A DNA stretch of 64,000 bases from Cinnamomum chago (GCA_038049695.1 CP142456.1:74485422-74549421); one strand, 5' to 3'. Shown: positions 40,870 through 53,112, counted from the stretch's first letter. The notes: generated by a model from the sequence alone, not told the origin. A program made the numbers and translations.

Positions 40870-41103
40870 CGTTTGTTTCTGTAATTGAAATCCTAGGGGT
40901 GGTTAAAAATGAAGAATTAAACGTGAACATTTAAAAATGACCATCAATGAATGTCTCATTAATGGTTATCACTCTAGTAATTTAAATCAAAATCCCATCT
41001 ATATAGTCTTTTTTGTATCGTTCGCTCCTTAATCTTTTTAATCGTTTTGTGAAGCTCATTTGAATATGACTTTTTATGTATTATATGCAAACAAACATAC
41101 CCT
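40870..41103. mobile_element. dispersed MITE with CAAACAAAC ends, copy 1
   Basis: It starts with CCCCGTTTGTTTCTG and ends with TATGCAAACAAACATACCC. Interior words (AATGACCATCAATGA, CCCATCTATATAG, GAAGCTCATTTGAATATGAC) recur at about 52900-53112, 56093-56402 and 59244-59604. Confidence 0.55.
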
Positions 41104-41554
41104 AAGTAGGTATGTTTTGATGATGGAAGGTTTGTGAGTTAGGACCATTAACCCAATTCTCTCATTTTTTTTTCTCTCTTGAAATGTAGATGAGTGGACC
41201 CAAGCCACTCTTGAACAAGCTCAAGCTCGAGCTTGAATCAAGTTTGTTATGCTCGAGCTTGACTCGACCTGGATTCAATCTTAACATGCTCGGCTCAAGC
41301 TCCTAGGTAGGTTCCCTTTATACTAATAAAACAGAGCGTGCTTCAAAAAATGTGTCTATTTATATAGTTTTGCACGAGGCTCGATTCCAGTGGCCAAAGC
41401 CCCAGAATGTGGACCCAAAATTTTCTCTAGTTTCAAAATGTAGCTAGGCCTAAGCCCAAACGCAAACATGCTTAGCCTGCATTGCATTTTCATGGTGGCC
41501 AAGTAGGCTCAGGCTCGGTTCAGCCTAAGTTGCACCACCACAAAGAGCCATAAG

Positions 41555-41757
41555 CTGAGAAGGGCCTCTTGCCTCTTTGGTAAAAGGTGGCAATTCTCAT
41601 TTGCTTGTCCAAGATTCAAACTCTAAGCATGCCACCCCCTTACGGGAGGGTCTTGTCACCTCATCCGAAGTCTACTTCCGTCCGAGGGCTCCACCCACCT
41701 CACCCTAAGGGGTGTTCCAGCCCCCTACAGCTGGGGTAACATAAAAACAAAAAACAA
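41555..41757 (+). mobile_element. tRNA-derived SINE with target-site duplication
   Basis: Box A-like TTGCCTCTTTGGTAAAAGG (41569-41587) and box B-like AGATTCAAACTCT (41612-41624) are in tRNA order. The body is CT-rich and ends in an A-rich tail (ACATAAAAACAAAAAACAAA). A 13-base duplication flanks it: AAAGAGCCATAAG (41542-41554) and AAAGAGCCATCAG (41758-41770), one mismatch. Confidence 0.75.
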
Positions 41758-41770
41758 AAAGAGCCATCAG

Positions 41771-43880
41771 ATGTAACGGTCAACAAAACTTAGATCTAGG
41801 CTTAGAGTGCAAATAGATATATGCTATCCTCGGCTAATGGAACTATGGAAAGACCGGACAATTCCTTCCTTTTCTGGCTCCTTCCGTGCATGTATTGTAG
41901 CCGTTGAGTGCGGGCTAAATTTGATTATGAAAGCTTCATGTAATTCCAAATTGAGACAGCGTCATTTGTCCATTAAAGTTAAGTGCATTTTTCTCCTCCA
42001 TCTCCACCACTTTACGTGGTCACCACTATTACCTAAACCTGTTTTAGAGCGACTTTAGCAATATTTAAGGATTTAAGTTTGATAACCTCTCATTTGCATT
42101 ATTAAATTTGGACTTATCCACAAAGCAAAACTCATTCAAACTATCCGTTGCATAATATTTTATAATGTGCTTGAATTTATGAGACAGAGAAAATACGGAT
42201 CAGAGAGTTTTCTCATATGAGTGGACTTCATATGCAGCCGAGCTCTACGGACTTGGGGTTATATACTAATCCCATCATGGATTGTCGCACCATGCCAAAT
42301 CTAACTTTTACTCTCCATTGAATTGAATTTAAAAAAAAAGAAAAAAAAATATATGGTTAATATTTTGCACGACCTTTCTTTCCATGTATCCTACCACACC
42401 AAAACCCCTGGAACACATCCAACCAATGAGCTGGACTACGGGCATTATTTGGCATAAGAAGTAGTAAATGTGAAGTTAAAGTAGACACATGTAACATAAT
42501 ATTTTTTTACTCCACCATGTTTTGGTGAAAATAATAAAGTGGAGAAGTACACTGATGATACGATACGGATAGATTATAGTATGCTAAACTATATAACAAA
42601 AAATATTTTTTAATCTATACTCCATCTCTCACGCATGTTTTTCCTCATGCTACCAAAATAAGAATTTACCATACTTATAACTTTTATTTTGACATTTGTT
42701 TTTATCTTTATTACTCTACACATGTAAATAAATAAAGTTGCGGAGACAAATTTCATTCAGTGAAATAAATGACTTAAATAATAAGATTGTTGATGTGATT
42801 GAAAGATATACTTGATCGACTATGGGTCCACAACGCGACGTCTCTGAGATGAGAAGGTTTGATGTGGTGAAGATAAATTGTGCCAGAATCAGTGATTTGT
42901 GGGCGACAGAACAATGCTGTCTTTTCCTGTTTGCCAGCTGGAAAACTAGCAAGCAAAGTCAGGTTTCTCCCTTCGCTGTGATTACATGAACATCACCGAG
43001 TCTAAAACGTGCGCACATGGTCCCTCTTACTGTCAGTGCTACACCTAATGATTAAATTAGCTTTTAACAAAGGAAGAATGCGACCTCACCAACCCCGTCT
43101 CTCTTTGATTCTTTGAAAAGATTGCAAAATTCTAACGTCTTTATTGAAACGAAAAGGATAGGAAGCCAACTACAACAACACAAAAAAAAAACAAAAAACA
43201 AAAGGATGTTTGTATAAGCACATACAAGATTACAGATGTGTAGGGGGAATTCTAACTTGTTCAGGGTTGACAGGAGGTTTTGGAAAGATTAGAGGAGGCC
43301 TTTTTAACTTTTTCTAAGGCCCGTGATTTGGGTCACAAGATCACTTATTAGCAAACTTGCGTACAAGCATTACCTATGCACCTTATGAATGAGAAGATGG
43401 TTCATTAAAACATATGGTTGATAGAATTAGGTTAGGGCATTAATGGTCCCTTTTTTGTTTGCTTAAGGCATTAATGGTCATTTTCATTGAAAAGAAAGTG
43501 GTGTTTTTTTTTTTGTCGCGTTTCAAAATAGAAAACCATTGCAAAAAATAATTAAGAAGAGAATTACAAAGAGATTTCTATATTGATTAGTTTTTCTTAT
43601 CACTTTTCTCTTCATCCAGAAGAGGCTTATGAGAATTTGCATGTAAAAAAAAAAAAAAAAAAACCCTACAATGAAGAATGATTGTATCAATAATCAAGTT
43701 TAAGAACTACTAGCCCTGAAATTAATGGTGTAAAACACATGATTCACTGGCATGTCCTTTGGTTTTTAGTGGAGCAAAACTTGGTCCAGGTAATTTAGTA
43801 TCTATTTAATATGAAGTTTATTTTCTGTAATGTGGACCCCACTTTTGAATAATTTTGAGTGCTGTTGTTCTGCCCTTAAA
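41771..43880. other. no gene recognised
   Basis: AT-rich spacer. The short open frames show no motif or splice context. A (A)n run lies near 43646-43663. Confidence 0.4.
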
Positions 43881-43974
43881 TTAGATATATATAGATTCCA
43901 GAAACATTAGGCTGTGGAAGTTTTCTTTGTTAAAATACAACTCAATCATCAGCCAAACACCCATTGCTTGGTTG

Positions 43975-44060
43975 TCACCTATTCCTCTCTCCTCCGAACC
44001 TCCTCCCTTTTCACTCTATATATTATCATCTCCTCTTTCACATCTTTCCCTCACATAAAC

Positions 44061-44099
<39 letters not shown>

Positions 44100-44121
44100 T
44101 TGGAAAAAAACGGAGAGAGAC
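43975..44121 (+). promoter_or_regulatory. core promoter and 5' leader of the arabinogalactan protein gene
   Basis: A TATA box (TCTATATAT, 44015-44023) lies about 100 bases before the ATG. The leader contains a (CT)n tract at 44063-44096, a common plant leader feature. Confidence 0.55.
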
Positions 44122-44574
44122 ATGGCCTTCTCACGTCCCACATTGGCTCTAATTATGCTGCTTGCTCTCCTTGGCACGTGCATTGCACAAGCACCTGCTC
44201 CTCCGCCGTCGAGCACCGCAACCCCACCCTCATCAACACCTCCTACCAAGTCTCCACCAGCAGCCTCGCCTTCCCCGACGACTCCTCCGCCATCATCCAC
44301 CCCGCCAAGCCACTCACCCACAACATCCCCTACACCTTCCGCCACCCCACCAACTTCATCTGCACCCACTCCTACCAAATCGTCTCCCCCCGCACCCTCT
44401 CCGGGGTCTCCATCTCCGAGCACCGGCAACCCGCCGTCCGGCTCACCGTCCGGCTCACCCTCTCAATCACCATCTCCATCAACCCCCTCCGCAGACAACA
44501 ACAATTCCAACGCGTTCATGCCAGCAGCTAGCATGGCCTTGCTAGCATTGGTTGGAGGGGTTGCACTCCTCTAA
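44122..44574 (+). CDS. classical arabinogalactan protein, 150 aa, GPI-anchored
   Basis: Single-exon gene. Residues 1-22 form a signal peptide (basic R5, hydrophobic core, cleavage after CIA, leaving QAPAP at the new N-terminus). Residues 23-125 are almost only P, S, T, A and G, with many AP, SP and TP dipeptides that are sites for proline hydroxylation and arabinogalactan addition. The C-terminus has a small-residue, N-rich stretch (DNNNSNAF) and a hydrophobic tail (about 131-150), as needed for GPI anchoring. The mature protein would sit on the outer plasma membrane face and in the wall. Order, length and composition match classical AGPs. Low-complexity sequence also opens long frames in two other phases, which are not genes. 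An AATAAA lies at 44762-44767. Confidence 0.9.
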   Translation: MAFSRPTLALIMLLALLGTCIAQAPAPPPSSTATPPSSTPPTKSPPAASPSPTTPPPSSTPPSHSPTTSPTPSATPPTSSAPTPTKSSPPAPSPGSPSPSTGNPPSGSPSGSPSQSPSPSTPSADNNNSNAFMPAASMALLALVGGVALL

Positions 44575-45344
44575 ACCATAAAAGAAAACACTTGAGTCAT
44601 TGACTTGGGAGTTTTTAATTATTCTATGTAGATTAAGGTAATCCATTTGTGTATTCATTTCGTTGGTTTTTCTTCTTTGTGATTTTTGGAGCTTCATTTG
44701 TGGGGAGGATTGGAGATGGACCGGATGTTACTTTTCTCTTCTGTATCATTTGACTTAGATGAATAAAGATTTGTGATTCTTGTTTGTGCTGCAAGTGTGT
44801 CACTATACTAACTAAACACTATTTCATATTACATTGGTGCAATTAATGTGCCACACATTAGGTCATTTTTATTGAGAGTAATACTCTCTATTTGATGATA
44901 GTTGTTACACTCTTTGGGGTATAAGATGGGGTTGCACCCAAATCACCTAATGGCTATGAGTGGTGCAAGCATTAATTTTTACAGGAACAGTTAATTAAGA
45001 AGGGGCGGGGAAGAAATTTGAGGTAATTGGTAGAAGGACGTTGGGTTGGAGAGTGAGTAAAGGGGCAAAAGGGATGTGGAGAAAAGTTAGCTAGGTGCTA
45101 GCTGGAAATTGGAATCATGTGAAAGTAAGGTGGAAAGGTGTTTGGGTGGGTGGTTGGGTTAGCTTTTGAAATGGCAGGGTGACTTTTGGGGTTTAGTGAA
45201 TAGAGTAGAATAGAATAATGGTGGAAGCATATGGGAGGCATGCTGGTGGTGGGTCAATGAGGACAGGATGCGTGGGCATGAAAGTGATAGGCACATGGTT
45301 CTGCTCCGCACCACTTAAAATATCATACCAGAGAGAGAGAGAGA

Positions 45345-45510
45345 GAGAGTTATATAGTAGTGAGATGGGGAGAAATGACAATCAAACAAATAAACAAAGT
45401 AAGAGATCAGTAAGATTCGGGGAAATGACAATCAAATAAATAAACAAAGTAAGAGACTAGTGAGATGAGGAGAAATGACAACCAGAGCAAATAAACAAAG
45501 TAAGGATGTT
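45345..45510 (+). repeat. three tandem units around GGGGAGAAATGACAATCAAA
   Basis: The units share AGAAATGACAA, CAAATAAACAAAGTAAG and GTGAGAT-like words with a period of about 50-57 bases. Related words recur at 47270-47420. Confidence 0.65.
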
Positions 45511-45999
45511 TAAATATAGAAATATCATTTAGCCACATCAGAGTTATGGAATGGCATAAGCTGTGGGCTTGTTTCCGCATTTTGCGTTTGTGTTGGTTTA
45601 TTGGGTACCACTTGCGGGTTAATCCTATTGGGTAAAAAACGCATAGAATTATAAAAAGAAGAAGAAAAGACAAGGGAAAAACCTCTCTCCTTCCCATGTG
45701 GCCATGTGAGAGAAGGTCAGGCCTTGTCTCCAATAAGTGTTGGGTCAAAACTGATCATTACTCTCAACATTCCCTAGATGCTTTGTTTCTCCCAATTTAC
45801 ATATGTAAACATCCCACATGTGAAAGAGATTCATATCATTTATGTTTGTTTACAACATTTACACACTAGGTGTGTAAATCACAGGTGCTTTTGCTGTGTA
45901 ATGTATGTGCAAAAGAGGCAACACATTTTCACACCTCATCATATGGCACTGTTACTTGGCGGAGTGCTACAGTGCCTCAATGAGCAATCCTCCTTTTAT

Positions 46000-46500
46000 T
46001 TTATTTTTATTTTTTTGGGCCCCACTTGTAACATCCGGACCCTTCATTCTCTTAAGAAGCTCAAACACGACCATGTGTCCAATTTTCAACCATTGATGAT
46101 GCATGGAGGTTGAGATATCATCAACATCATTACAGCCATTTGATTAATTTATTGTTACTAACATACTCAGTTCGCCTTTTATGATTTTTTTATTGTTCTG
46201 GGCCCCAGCTGTAAAATCCGGACCATTCATATTCTTCAGAAGCTCAAACACAGCCATATGTCAAATTTGCAACCATTGATGTTGCTTGGATGTTGAGATA
46301 TCATCAAACAATATACAACCTATTATTACTAACATACCTAGTCCGCCTTTTATGATTTCCTTTTTTTTTTTTCTTTCTGGGCTCCACCTGTAAAATCTGG
46401 ACCGTTCATATTCTTCAGGAGCTCAAACACAGTCATTTATTCAATTTGCAACCATTGATGTTACTTGGATGTTGAGATGTCATCAAACAATATACAACAT
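46000..46500 (+). repeat. three diverged tandem units of about 170 bases
   Basis: Units near 46005-46180, 46181-46360 and 46361-46500 share GGGCCCCA-x-x-TGTAA, TTCATATTCTTCAGAAGCTC, GCAACCATTGATGTTGCTTG and GATGTTGAGATATCATCAA. Unit starts follow T-runs. No coding frame is kept. Confidence 0.8.
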
Positions 46501-46619
46501 ATTCTTAGATTCACATGTAAAATGTTATGTTAGTAACAAACAGTGGAATCTGATCCACATGTGAGTCATTTACATATGCAAATGTGAGTCATTTACACGT
46601 GTGATCACTTTCACAGGAA

Positions 46620-47932
46620 ACAAACGACCCCTTAATGAATTCTAGACCGTTAGATATCTAAATAACCATACAATCTAATGGACCAAATAGCTGCTAGCTC
46701 TCCATCTAACAAATGTGTGCTTTTGTAGATGGCTAATTGGCTATACATCAAAGAGGAGCTAATAATATCTATGCTTTATATGCTATGCTTTATAATTAAT
46801 GGTAGAGAGCTTCTGCTGGGAAATCTGTATATAATCTTGATAAATGAAGATTGTATTGTTAAGGTGCCTTTTGCCCTTTGAAATGGTGTTTATAGAGATT
46901 TATAGAGACGTAGACCTCATTGAAGAGGGAAAGTTACAACTGTTGGATGCCTTTTTTTCCCTTTGAGGAGGGTGCTGCTGTAAACTCTCCATATATTTGC
47001 TTTATAGCTTTCTATTGTCTGGAGAATTTAGAAAAGTTCATGAGAATCTTTTCTAGAGAAGGTAAACAATAATGTTATTATTTAAATAATTAAATAAATA
47101 TTTTAATGAAGGAAAATGTTCAACTGCGCACCGTGCATCCGGACCATCTTAGAGGTGGGACCCACATTTGCATAAACAAGATGGAAGGTCCGAGACCCTG
47201 TGCGCCTGTGTGAAGTGGTCAGGAGCATATTTGCCTTTAAGTAAAATATATTTTTTTAATTAGATTTATCTTAAGATGGGGAGAAATACAATCAAACACA
47301 TAAACAAGGATATGGAGAGAGAAGGGAAAGGGGGAGCGAGTTATAGAGTGGTGAGATGTAGAGAAATGACAGTAATGATAATCATAACACATAAACAAAG
47401 CATGAGATGTAAATATGGGAATATGGTTCCATAGAGATAGACCCTTTCTAAAATGAGGGAATATGATTCTTTAGTGAAAAAAAATCTCAAATAAGGCCTT
47501 AAGGTTGTTTTCAATTAGAGCCTAAGTTTTTCAATAAGTTTTTAATTAAGAATGCCTAACAATTTAAAGGTATTTCTTGACAACTTTTTCCTTCATTTTT
47601 CTTAAAATACCCAAATTATTATTAAATGAAATAAAATCCTCAGTCACTTCTTCCATCTTCTCTTCCTTTCCTTCATTGGTGTCATCGGGGTGATCGTCGA
47701 CAACCGACATCTCAATGGCGATCGACTATATAAAGTGGTTGTTGAAAGCATGCCCTCTTTTAAAAGAAGGGTAATTTTGGTATTAAAAAAAATAAGGAGA
47801 AAAGTCATTGGAGATACCTTCAAATGGCTAGAAGTTATTAATTGAAAACTTACTGAAAAGCTTAAGCCCTAATTTAAGAAGATTGAAAAGTTATATTATT
47901 TTCTAAAATAAGGTAAAGATTTAAGGGTTTAT

Positions 47933-47969
<37 letters not shown>

Positions 47970-48449
47970 TATATATCCTCCCCATGTGGGCTTGTGAAAG
48001 AAGCTCAGGTCAGTCTTCAACTCAACTGTCCAAAGATGGATGTGAATATTAGACCTTTAGATATAAATGACAACTGGAGCATTGACCATTTTCTATTTTG
48101 ATTGATTTGCAATACACATGTGTGATAATTAATAAATTAAGATGGATAGAGGTCCTCCAATAAGTCATGTGGATCTTCGAAATATAAAGGTGACAAGAGT
48201 TATAGATTCGCAATCTACAAAATGTCATGTAACTATCAATCAATCTAAAAACAAAGTTTGACCGTCAAAATAAGAAATTTGTACTTTATATATTGCTGAT
48301 TGTCTTTTTTTTTTAAATTAAATCAGTAGGTGCAATGTGAGTTTTTCAAATGGCTATATCTCAAACGCCTTAAACTATGCTATATGTCATATTTTAATTA
48401 TTAATAGAAGATTGCATTGTTAACACTATTAGAGATTTATCTTTTCGCG
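46620..48449. other. no gene recognised
   Basis: AT-rich spacer with an (AT)n tract at 47937-47976 and the repeat words noted at 47270-47420. Confidence 0.4.
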
Positions 48450-48479
48450 GTTGAAAAAGCGGGCGGCCGCCTATGGTGG

Positions 48480-49648
48480 TTTGCATGTCGAAGTGCCGGA
48501 AGATCTGGAAAGATCATAAAAATAAAATGAAGATGCAGCACTGGAAACCATATCAGAATGCGCCCGACATACTTGAGCGAGTTCTGGGGGGGCGTTCTCC
48601 AAGATCAGTGGACTCAGCTCGTCCGGTACTGGACGAGCGAGGAGGCAAGGGTGAGAAACTTGTAATTTTTTTATTTTAATTTTAATAATTTACTAGTGAC
48701 TAACGTAACTAATAAAAATTAACTGATAAATATTGAAAACAGAGAGAGGTTGCTACGAACGTGCGGAACCGTGCAATGTAGGGTCCCGCACATAGGTTGG
48801 AGACTCAACACATCACCCAGGTCTGCCACGAGGTAAAAAGTTAAATCGCACATGTAATTGATATTTTTATCATTTTGTATGATAGTATACTAATAATATA
48901 ACTATCCACCAAGCAGTTGCGTTCCGAGGGTGTTCCGGTCGACATGATGTCCGTCTGGATGCGTTCTCTAGATCCTCGTCACCCGGAGGTTGCAGCTATC
49001 TTCGTAAGTTTTTATATTGAACTGCTTAAATTATCTGTCTATTACAATGTCTTGTTATGCATGATAATATATTAAATGAATCAACTACGCAGGCCCAGTA
49101 TCATTCACGCCTGGAGGAGTTACCCGAGGAGGAGCGCAGTTTACCATCGCAGAGGGATGAGATATTCCACTTCGTCGTTGGCCGGGACAAGCATGGATAC
49201 ACGCTCACGTATGGGACGGGCATTCCACGATCCCACATCGCGCGAGCTAGCTCCTCCGAGGGCTTATGCCTCCGTACAGATGAGGAGGTCGAGGAGTTGA
49301 TGCAGTCCATGAAGGCAACGATCAGAGAGGAGGTGACAAATGAGGTGAGGGTAGAGATGAGGGCCGAGTTGAGAACGGAGATGGCAGAGCTGGAGGCTCG
49401 TCTATCACAGAGTCGCCGCCCGCTCACTTCAGACCCACCACCCACTACTCAGGTTAGTAAGAAGCTTTTTTTACACATTTAGATTGTCAATTATGTCATT
49501 GATGTGTCAATATTTATGTTTTTTTAATTATTTTTAACTGTATAATAAATAATTACAGGCACCAGACGCTGGCAGCGACCACAGAGCTAGACATGACTTC
49601 GGTGGAGAGGGTAGTCATGATCCAGTAGGCTCGACTGATCTTGACTAG
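48480..49648 (+). pseudogene. Ptta/En-Spm-type plant transposase-associated protein, five exons, disrupted
   Basis: Inferred exons: about 48480-48650, 48743-48832, 48917-49003, 49093-49452 and 49559-49648, all junctions GT-AG and phase 0. The reading has DQWTQLVRYWTSEEAR, NVRNRA, RLETQHITQVCHE, LRSEGVPVDMMSVWMRSLD and an acidic coiled segment with repeated E-x-x-x-R-x-E. This order is typical of the short protein encoded next to the transposase in plant CACTA elements. Two lesions are seen: a frameshift at a G7 run (about 48586-48592) and a TAG at 48779-48781. Exons 3-5 are intact. Confidence 0.65.
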
Positions 49649-50385
49649 GTAAAATTATTTTTTTTAATTCAAGATTTCAACATGTATAGAAATTTGTTAA
49701 ATTGTGTTAGAAATTTATAGATTTTGAAACTTAAAAAGTTAAACACTTATGTTGAAACTGGACGGGCTCGGGCCCGTAGTCATTCATCACTTGCAGGAAC
49801 TGACGGAACGAGAATCCGACTCCCAGATTGCTCGTAGAGTTGAAACATATGTTAAACTTAAAATCTTAACTTAAAACTTAGAAAACTAGCATTCGGGCGC
49901 CTAGAACGAGCAAACTGACTCCGTTGCCCGTGAAACTTAACGGTCACGGGTCCGTAGTAATTTCTGACTTGCAGGAATTGACGGAACAAAATTCCGACTA
50001 CCGTATTGCTCGTAGAGTTGAAACGTAGGTTTAAATTTCAATATTTTATTTTTAATTCTTAATTTTTTTTATATTTAGTATAAATTTCTAATTTTTATAA
50101 TTAACTATTAATATTTATTTTCCTTTTTGTGTTCAGGTTTGAGAGCATCGGATCCATCACGGCACCCTACACGGACAATATGTTCTTTTTGTTTTTTTTA
50201 ATTGTAATGGATTTAATTTGTTGAAACTTTTATAATGTTTTGAATATCATTAATATAAGACTTTTTTTTTGTTATTAGTGATTTTAATTGATGGTAGTTA
50301 TTGTATATAATATATTTAGGTACATGTATAAAAAGTAAGAAAAAATTTAGAAATTGAATAATTATATAAAAAAAATTATTGCCTT

Positions 50386-50780
50386 TAGCGGCCGCCATCG
50401 GTGGTCGCTAAAAGTAAAAACTTTAGTATTAGCGACCGCTAATACTTTTATAATTTAAAAAAAATTAAGTATTTGCGATCGCCAATGGTTGCCGCTAATA
50501 CTTTAAAAAAATTTAAAAAAAATTATGTATTCGCGACCGCTAATACTTAATTTTTTTTTAAAATATCAGTGACGGCATCTGAAATATTAGCGACCGCCAT
50601 GTACTTTTAATTTTTTTTGAAAAAATCATTAGTGACTGCCACCTTACTTGCGACCGCTAGGTGGCGGTTGCTAATACTTTTTACGATGAAGTAATTGCGT
50701 CGCTCGCTTGGAGGTCGCTAAAGAGTATTAGCGACCGCTACCACACTTCTAGCGACGGCTTTTGGCGGTCGTTAAAAGTC
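50386..50780. repeat. subterminal repeat array of the CACTA element
   Basis: About ten copies of GCGACCGC or its complement GCGGTCGC, with variants, separated by AT-rich spacers. In En/Spm such repeats bind the element's own DNA-binding protein; that role is inferred here. Confidence 0.8.
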
Positions 50781-51203
50781 ATTTTTCTCGTAGTGAAAGG
50801 TACTTTTTAAAGTTCCAACAATATAGACAAGACGAACAGATGATTTTTGCATAGATTTAGGCCTCGTTTGATATCTCTTTTCTTACTTCGACAGAGTCAT
50901 AAACAAATAGAGTGATATGAAAAGCCATAAAAAAGAGGTTAAAACTAGAAAATGTGTTTTATCTTAAAAAAAACAACTCCGCCTCTAGTTTTTTGAGACC
51001 CTACAACTCTTATATTCAAAAGCCTAGAATTGAGGCTTCTCATTTTAAGAGGATTTGCCACTACTTAATTGTCTCTTTACCCACTTTAGACATTTAGACT
51101 AGTTGAGATTAGAAATAGAGATGTGAAACATGCAATTAGACCTCAATGAAGCATTGTCACAACTGTTGAACACCTTTTTTGTTTTAAGAGGATGCCGTAT
51201 ACT

Positions 51204-51498
51204 CAGGGGGCGGCTCCAAGAATTCGAGTCAGTGGGGTCAACAAAAGACATATTTTCCGCAAATCGAATAAATTTATTTTCCCCTTTATCAACATCTGTT
51301 ATCTACTTTCGATAATTCGACAAACAAAATATAAAATTCTTAAATAATTTATTTTCGAGAATCCGACAAACTTTTAAATTGAGTGTGATAAAAAAAAATT
51401 TAATATTATTTCATATCTCAGTGGATTGAGTGGGATAAAAAAAATATATATTATTTCATATCTTAGACCCCACTGAGAACCAAGTAGTGCTGCCCCTG
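51204..51498. mobile_element. hAT-type MITE with CAGGGGCGGC ends
   Basis: Left end CAGGGGGCGGCTCCA and right end, inverted, CAGGGGCAGCACTAC; inside each, TCAGTGGGGTC is repeated in opposite orientation. The flanks CGTATACT (51196-51203) and CGTAAACT (51499-51506) match at 7 of 8. It is non-coding, 295 bases. Confidence 0.75.
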
Positions 51499-52059
51499 CG
51501 TAAACTCTTCATATATTTTTAAGTTACAAACTATCCACCCTACTTTATAGCTCCTAGCCGAGAGTAGAATTTTAGAAGGTTCATGTGAATCCAAAATAAT
51601 GTGTTTCTCTTCACAAATAAAGTAAGTTAAGCAAGAAAATTTATTTTAATATAAAATGAAAAGTTTAAAATGTAAGTGTTTTGAAGAAAAAGAAATTTTA
51701 GATTTATTTTGATACTTTGTGTAAAATAGTAAACTAGGATTTAAGCGAGTTATCAGATAATTAATATTAATAAATCTTTAATTACTCTTTTTATTAGTAC
51801 AGAGCTAGCTGGGACATACGTTGTTCTGGCGTAAATTCTCCCTATTTTAGAGTATTACTATGGTAGAATTCTCTTCCTCATAATTGATAGAGTTAGTAAT
51901 TATTCATCTTATTTAACTAATTTTATCAGTAAGATTTTTTACTATCTTCTCTGTTTTCATAAAATCTTACAAATTAAAAAACTGGCCTTTTTCACCCTCA
52001 TTTTGGCCAAAATTTCCATCCCTTTCTACATGTACATAAGTTTCTTCAGCTATACAATA

Positions 52060-52640
52060 AGTTGCATTTCTTCTCCGAGTACAAGCTTAGACAATTGTTT
52101 TTTGTGCTGAACAGCTTAAAGGCCCATATAGCTTTGGTATGAAGTCCTAAGTTGGTTTCATTGTAGCTTGGCCCATTCGAGGTCTATCTATGGATTGTTT
52201 GAGGTGTGGCTGTTGGAGGTCATGAGATTAATCAAAGAAAGGGTTATGTGGAGAATTGCCTTTTCGGCACTCTTTTATGGATCATTTGAAAGGAAAGGAA
52301 TTTTGGATGCTTTGAGGATTCTAGCACCTCGCCTAAAGATCTTGAGTACAAGCTTAAATTCACCATCGCTTCATGGGTGCCCTTCCTTCCTTAATTTCAT
52401 GGGATTTTGATTGATATCATTTTAAGAAATTGGAGGGAGGTGGTCTTCTTTTAATGTTTTTGGTTGCTAGGGTTGTTAGTGCTCCTCTCTTTCTCTCTCT
52501 GGCTCTTGGTTTGTGGGTTTGATTTTGGTAGTGTTGGTTTGTGTTTCCTTTTTCTCTTCTTTTTGGCTTTTCAGTATTCCCTTCATGTATTGGTAAGTTT
52601 GTTCAATGAAGGTTAACTTTAAAAAGAATAAAATTCTCTA
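52060..52640 (+). mobile_element. LINE ORF2 C-terminus and 3' end, decayed
   Basis: The frame around 52268-52445 reads KERNFGCFEDSSTSPKDLEY, then KLKFTIASWVPFLP and LRNWREVVFF, the C-terminal pattern of plant L1 ORF2, broken by stops at TGA and TAA. The T-rich 3' UTR ends near AATGAAGGTTAACTT at about 52603-52617. Confidence 0.65.
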
Positions 52641-52899
52641 GCACTTGATTTATTGGCATTAAAGTTTTTAGCTGTTTTTTATGTACATTCTTTTCGAATT
52701 TTGATCAATCCATAGCAGAAACAGTTGGAGTGATTAGTGTCAAATTAGCTTGTGCCAATTCATTGGTTAGTAGAGTTTGGGGCATTGGGGTCGTGAAAAA
52801 AACTATTTTGGTATTAGCCAATGGAGCTGGACTCTCGAGAGATTGATGAAGTGGGAGAGGGCTCCCTACACACGTACAGAGAGGATTGCCTAAAATGAA

Positions 52900-53112
52900 C
52901 ATAAGATAACTTCTGTTTTAATCGAAATTGAATAAAAAAGGAAAATGAAAAATGAATACCCGGTCATCATCCTAGTAATTTAATACTTAGAAAAGTCAAG
53001 GCTCCATCTACATATTTACTTTATATTACTTACCCCTCACCTCTTTAATAATCATCTTTGGAGCTTATCTGACCATAAAATCCTATGTATTTTAGGCAAA
53101 CAAACAGGCTCT
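52900..53112. mobile_element. dispersed MITE with CAAACAAAC ends, copy 2
   Basis: The right end is TTTTAGGCAAACAAACAGGC. Interior words (AAAAGTCAAGGCTCCATCTA, CCCCTCACCTCTTTAATAAT) match copies at 56093 and 40870. The left end is unclear. Confidence 0.5.

Larger units (their letters stand above)
48450..50795 (+). mobile_element. CACTA (En/Spm) transposon, left end missing
   Basis: The right terminus is TTTCTCGTAGTG (50784-50795), the inverted form of the plant CACTA end CACTACGAGAAA. The last 400 bases (50386-50780) are packed with TTAGCGACCGC and GCGGTCGCTAA words in both orientations, as in subterminal repeats of this superfamily. A broken accessory gene lies at 48480-49648. No CACTAC end or second subterminal array was found on the left, and the main TnpD/TNP2-type transposase is absent. 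A GGGCGGCCGCC motif near 48462 may mark the break. The element is truncated. Confidence 0.8.

Noticed and set aside
43914-44545. Two long frames overlapping the arabinogalactan protein gene in other phases (205 and 127 aa)
   Set aside because: C-rich low-complexity DNA opens all three phases. Only the frame at 44122 has a signal peptide, the AGP composition and a GPI tail.
45345-47420. CRISPR-like array
   Set aside because: The repeats are imperfect, adjoin without unique spacers and lie in plant nuclear DNA.
49101-49445. 114-aa minus-strand frame
   Set aside because: It is the antisense shadow of exon 4 of the CACTA accessory gene.
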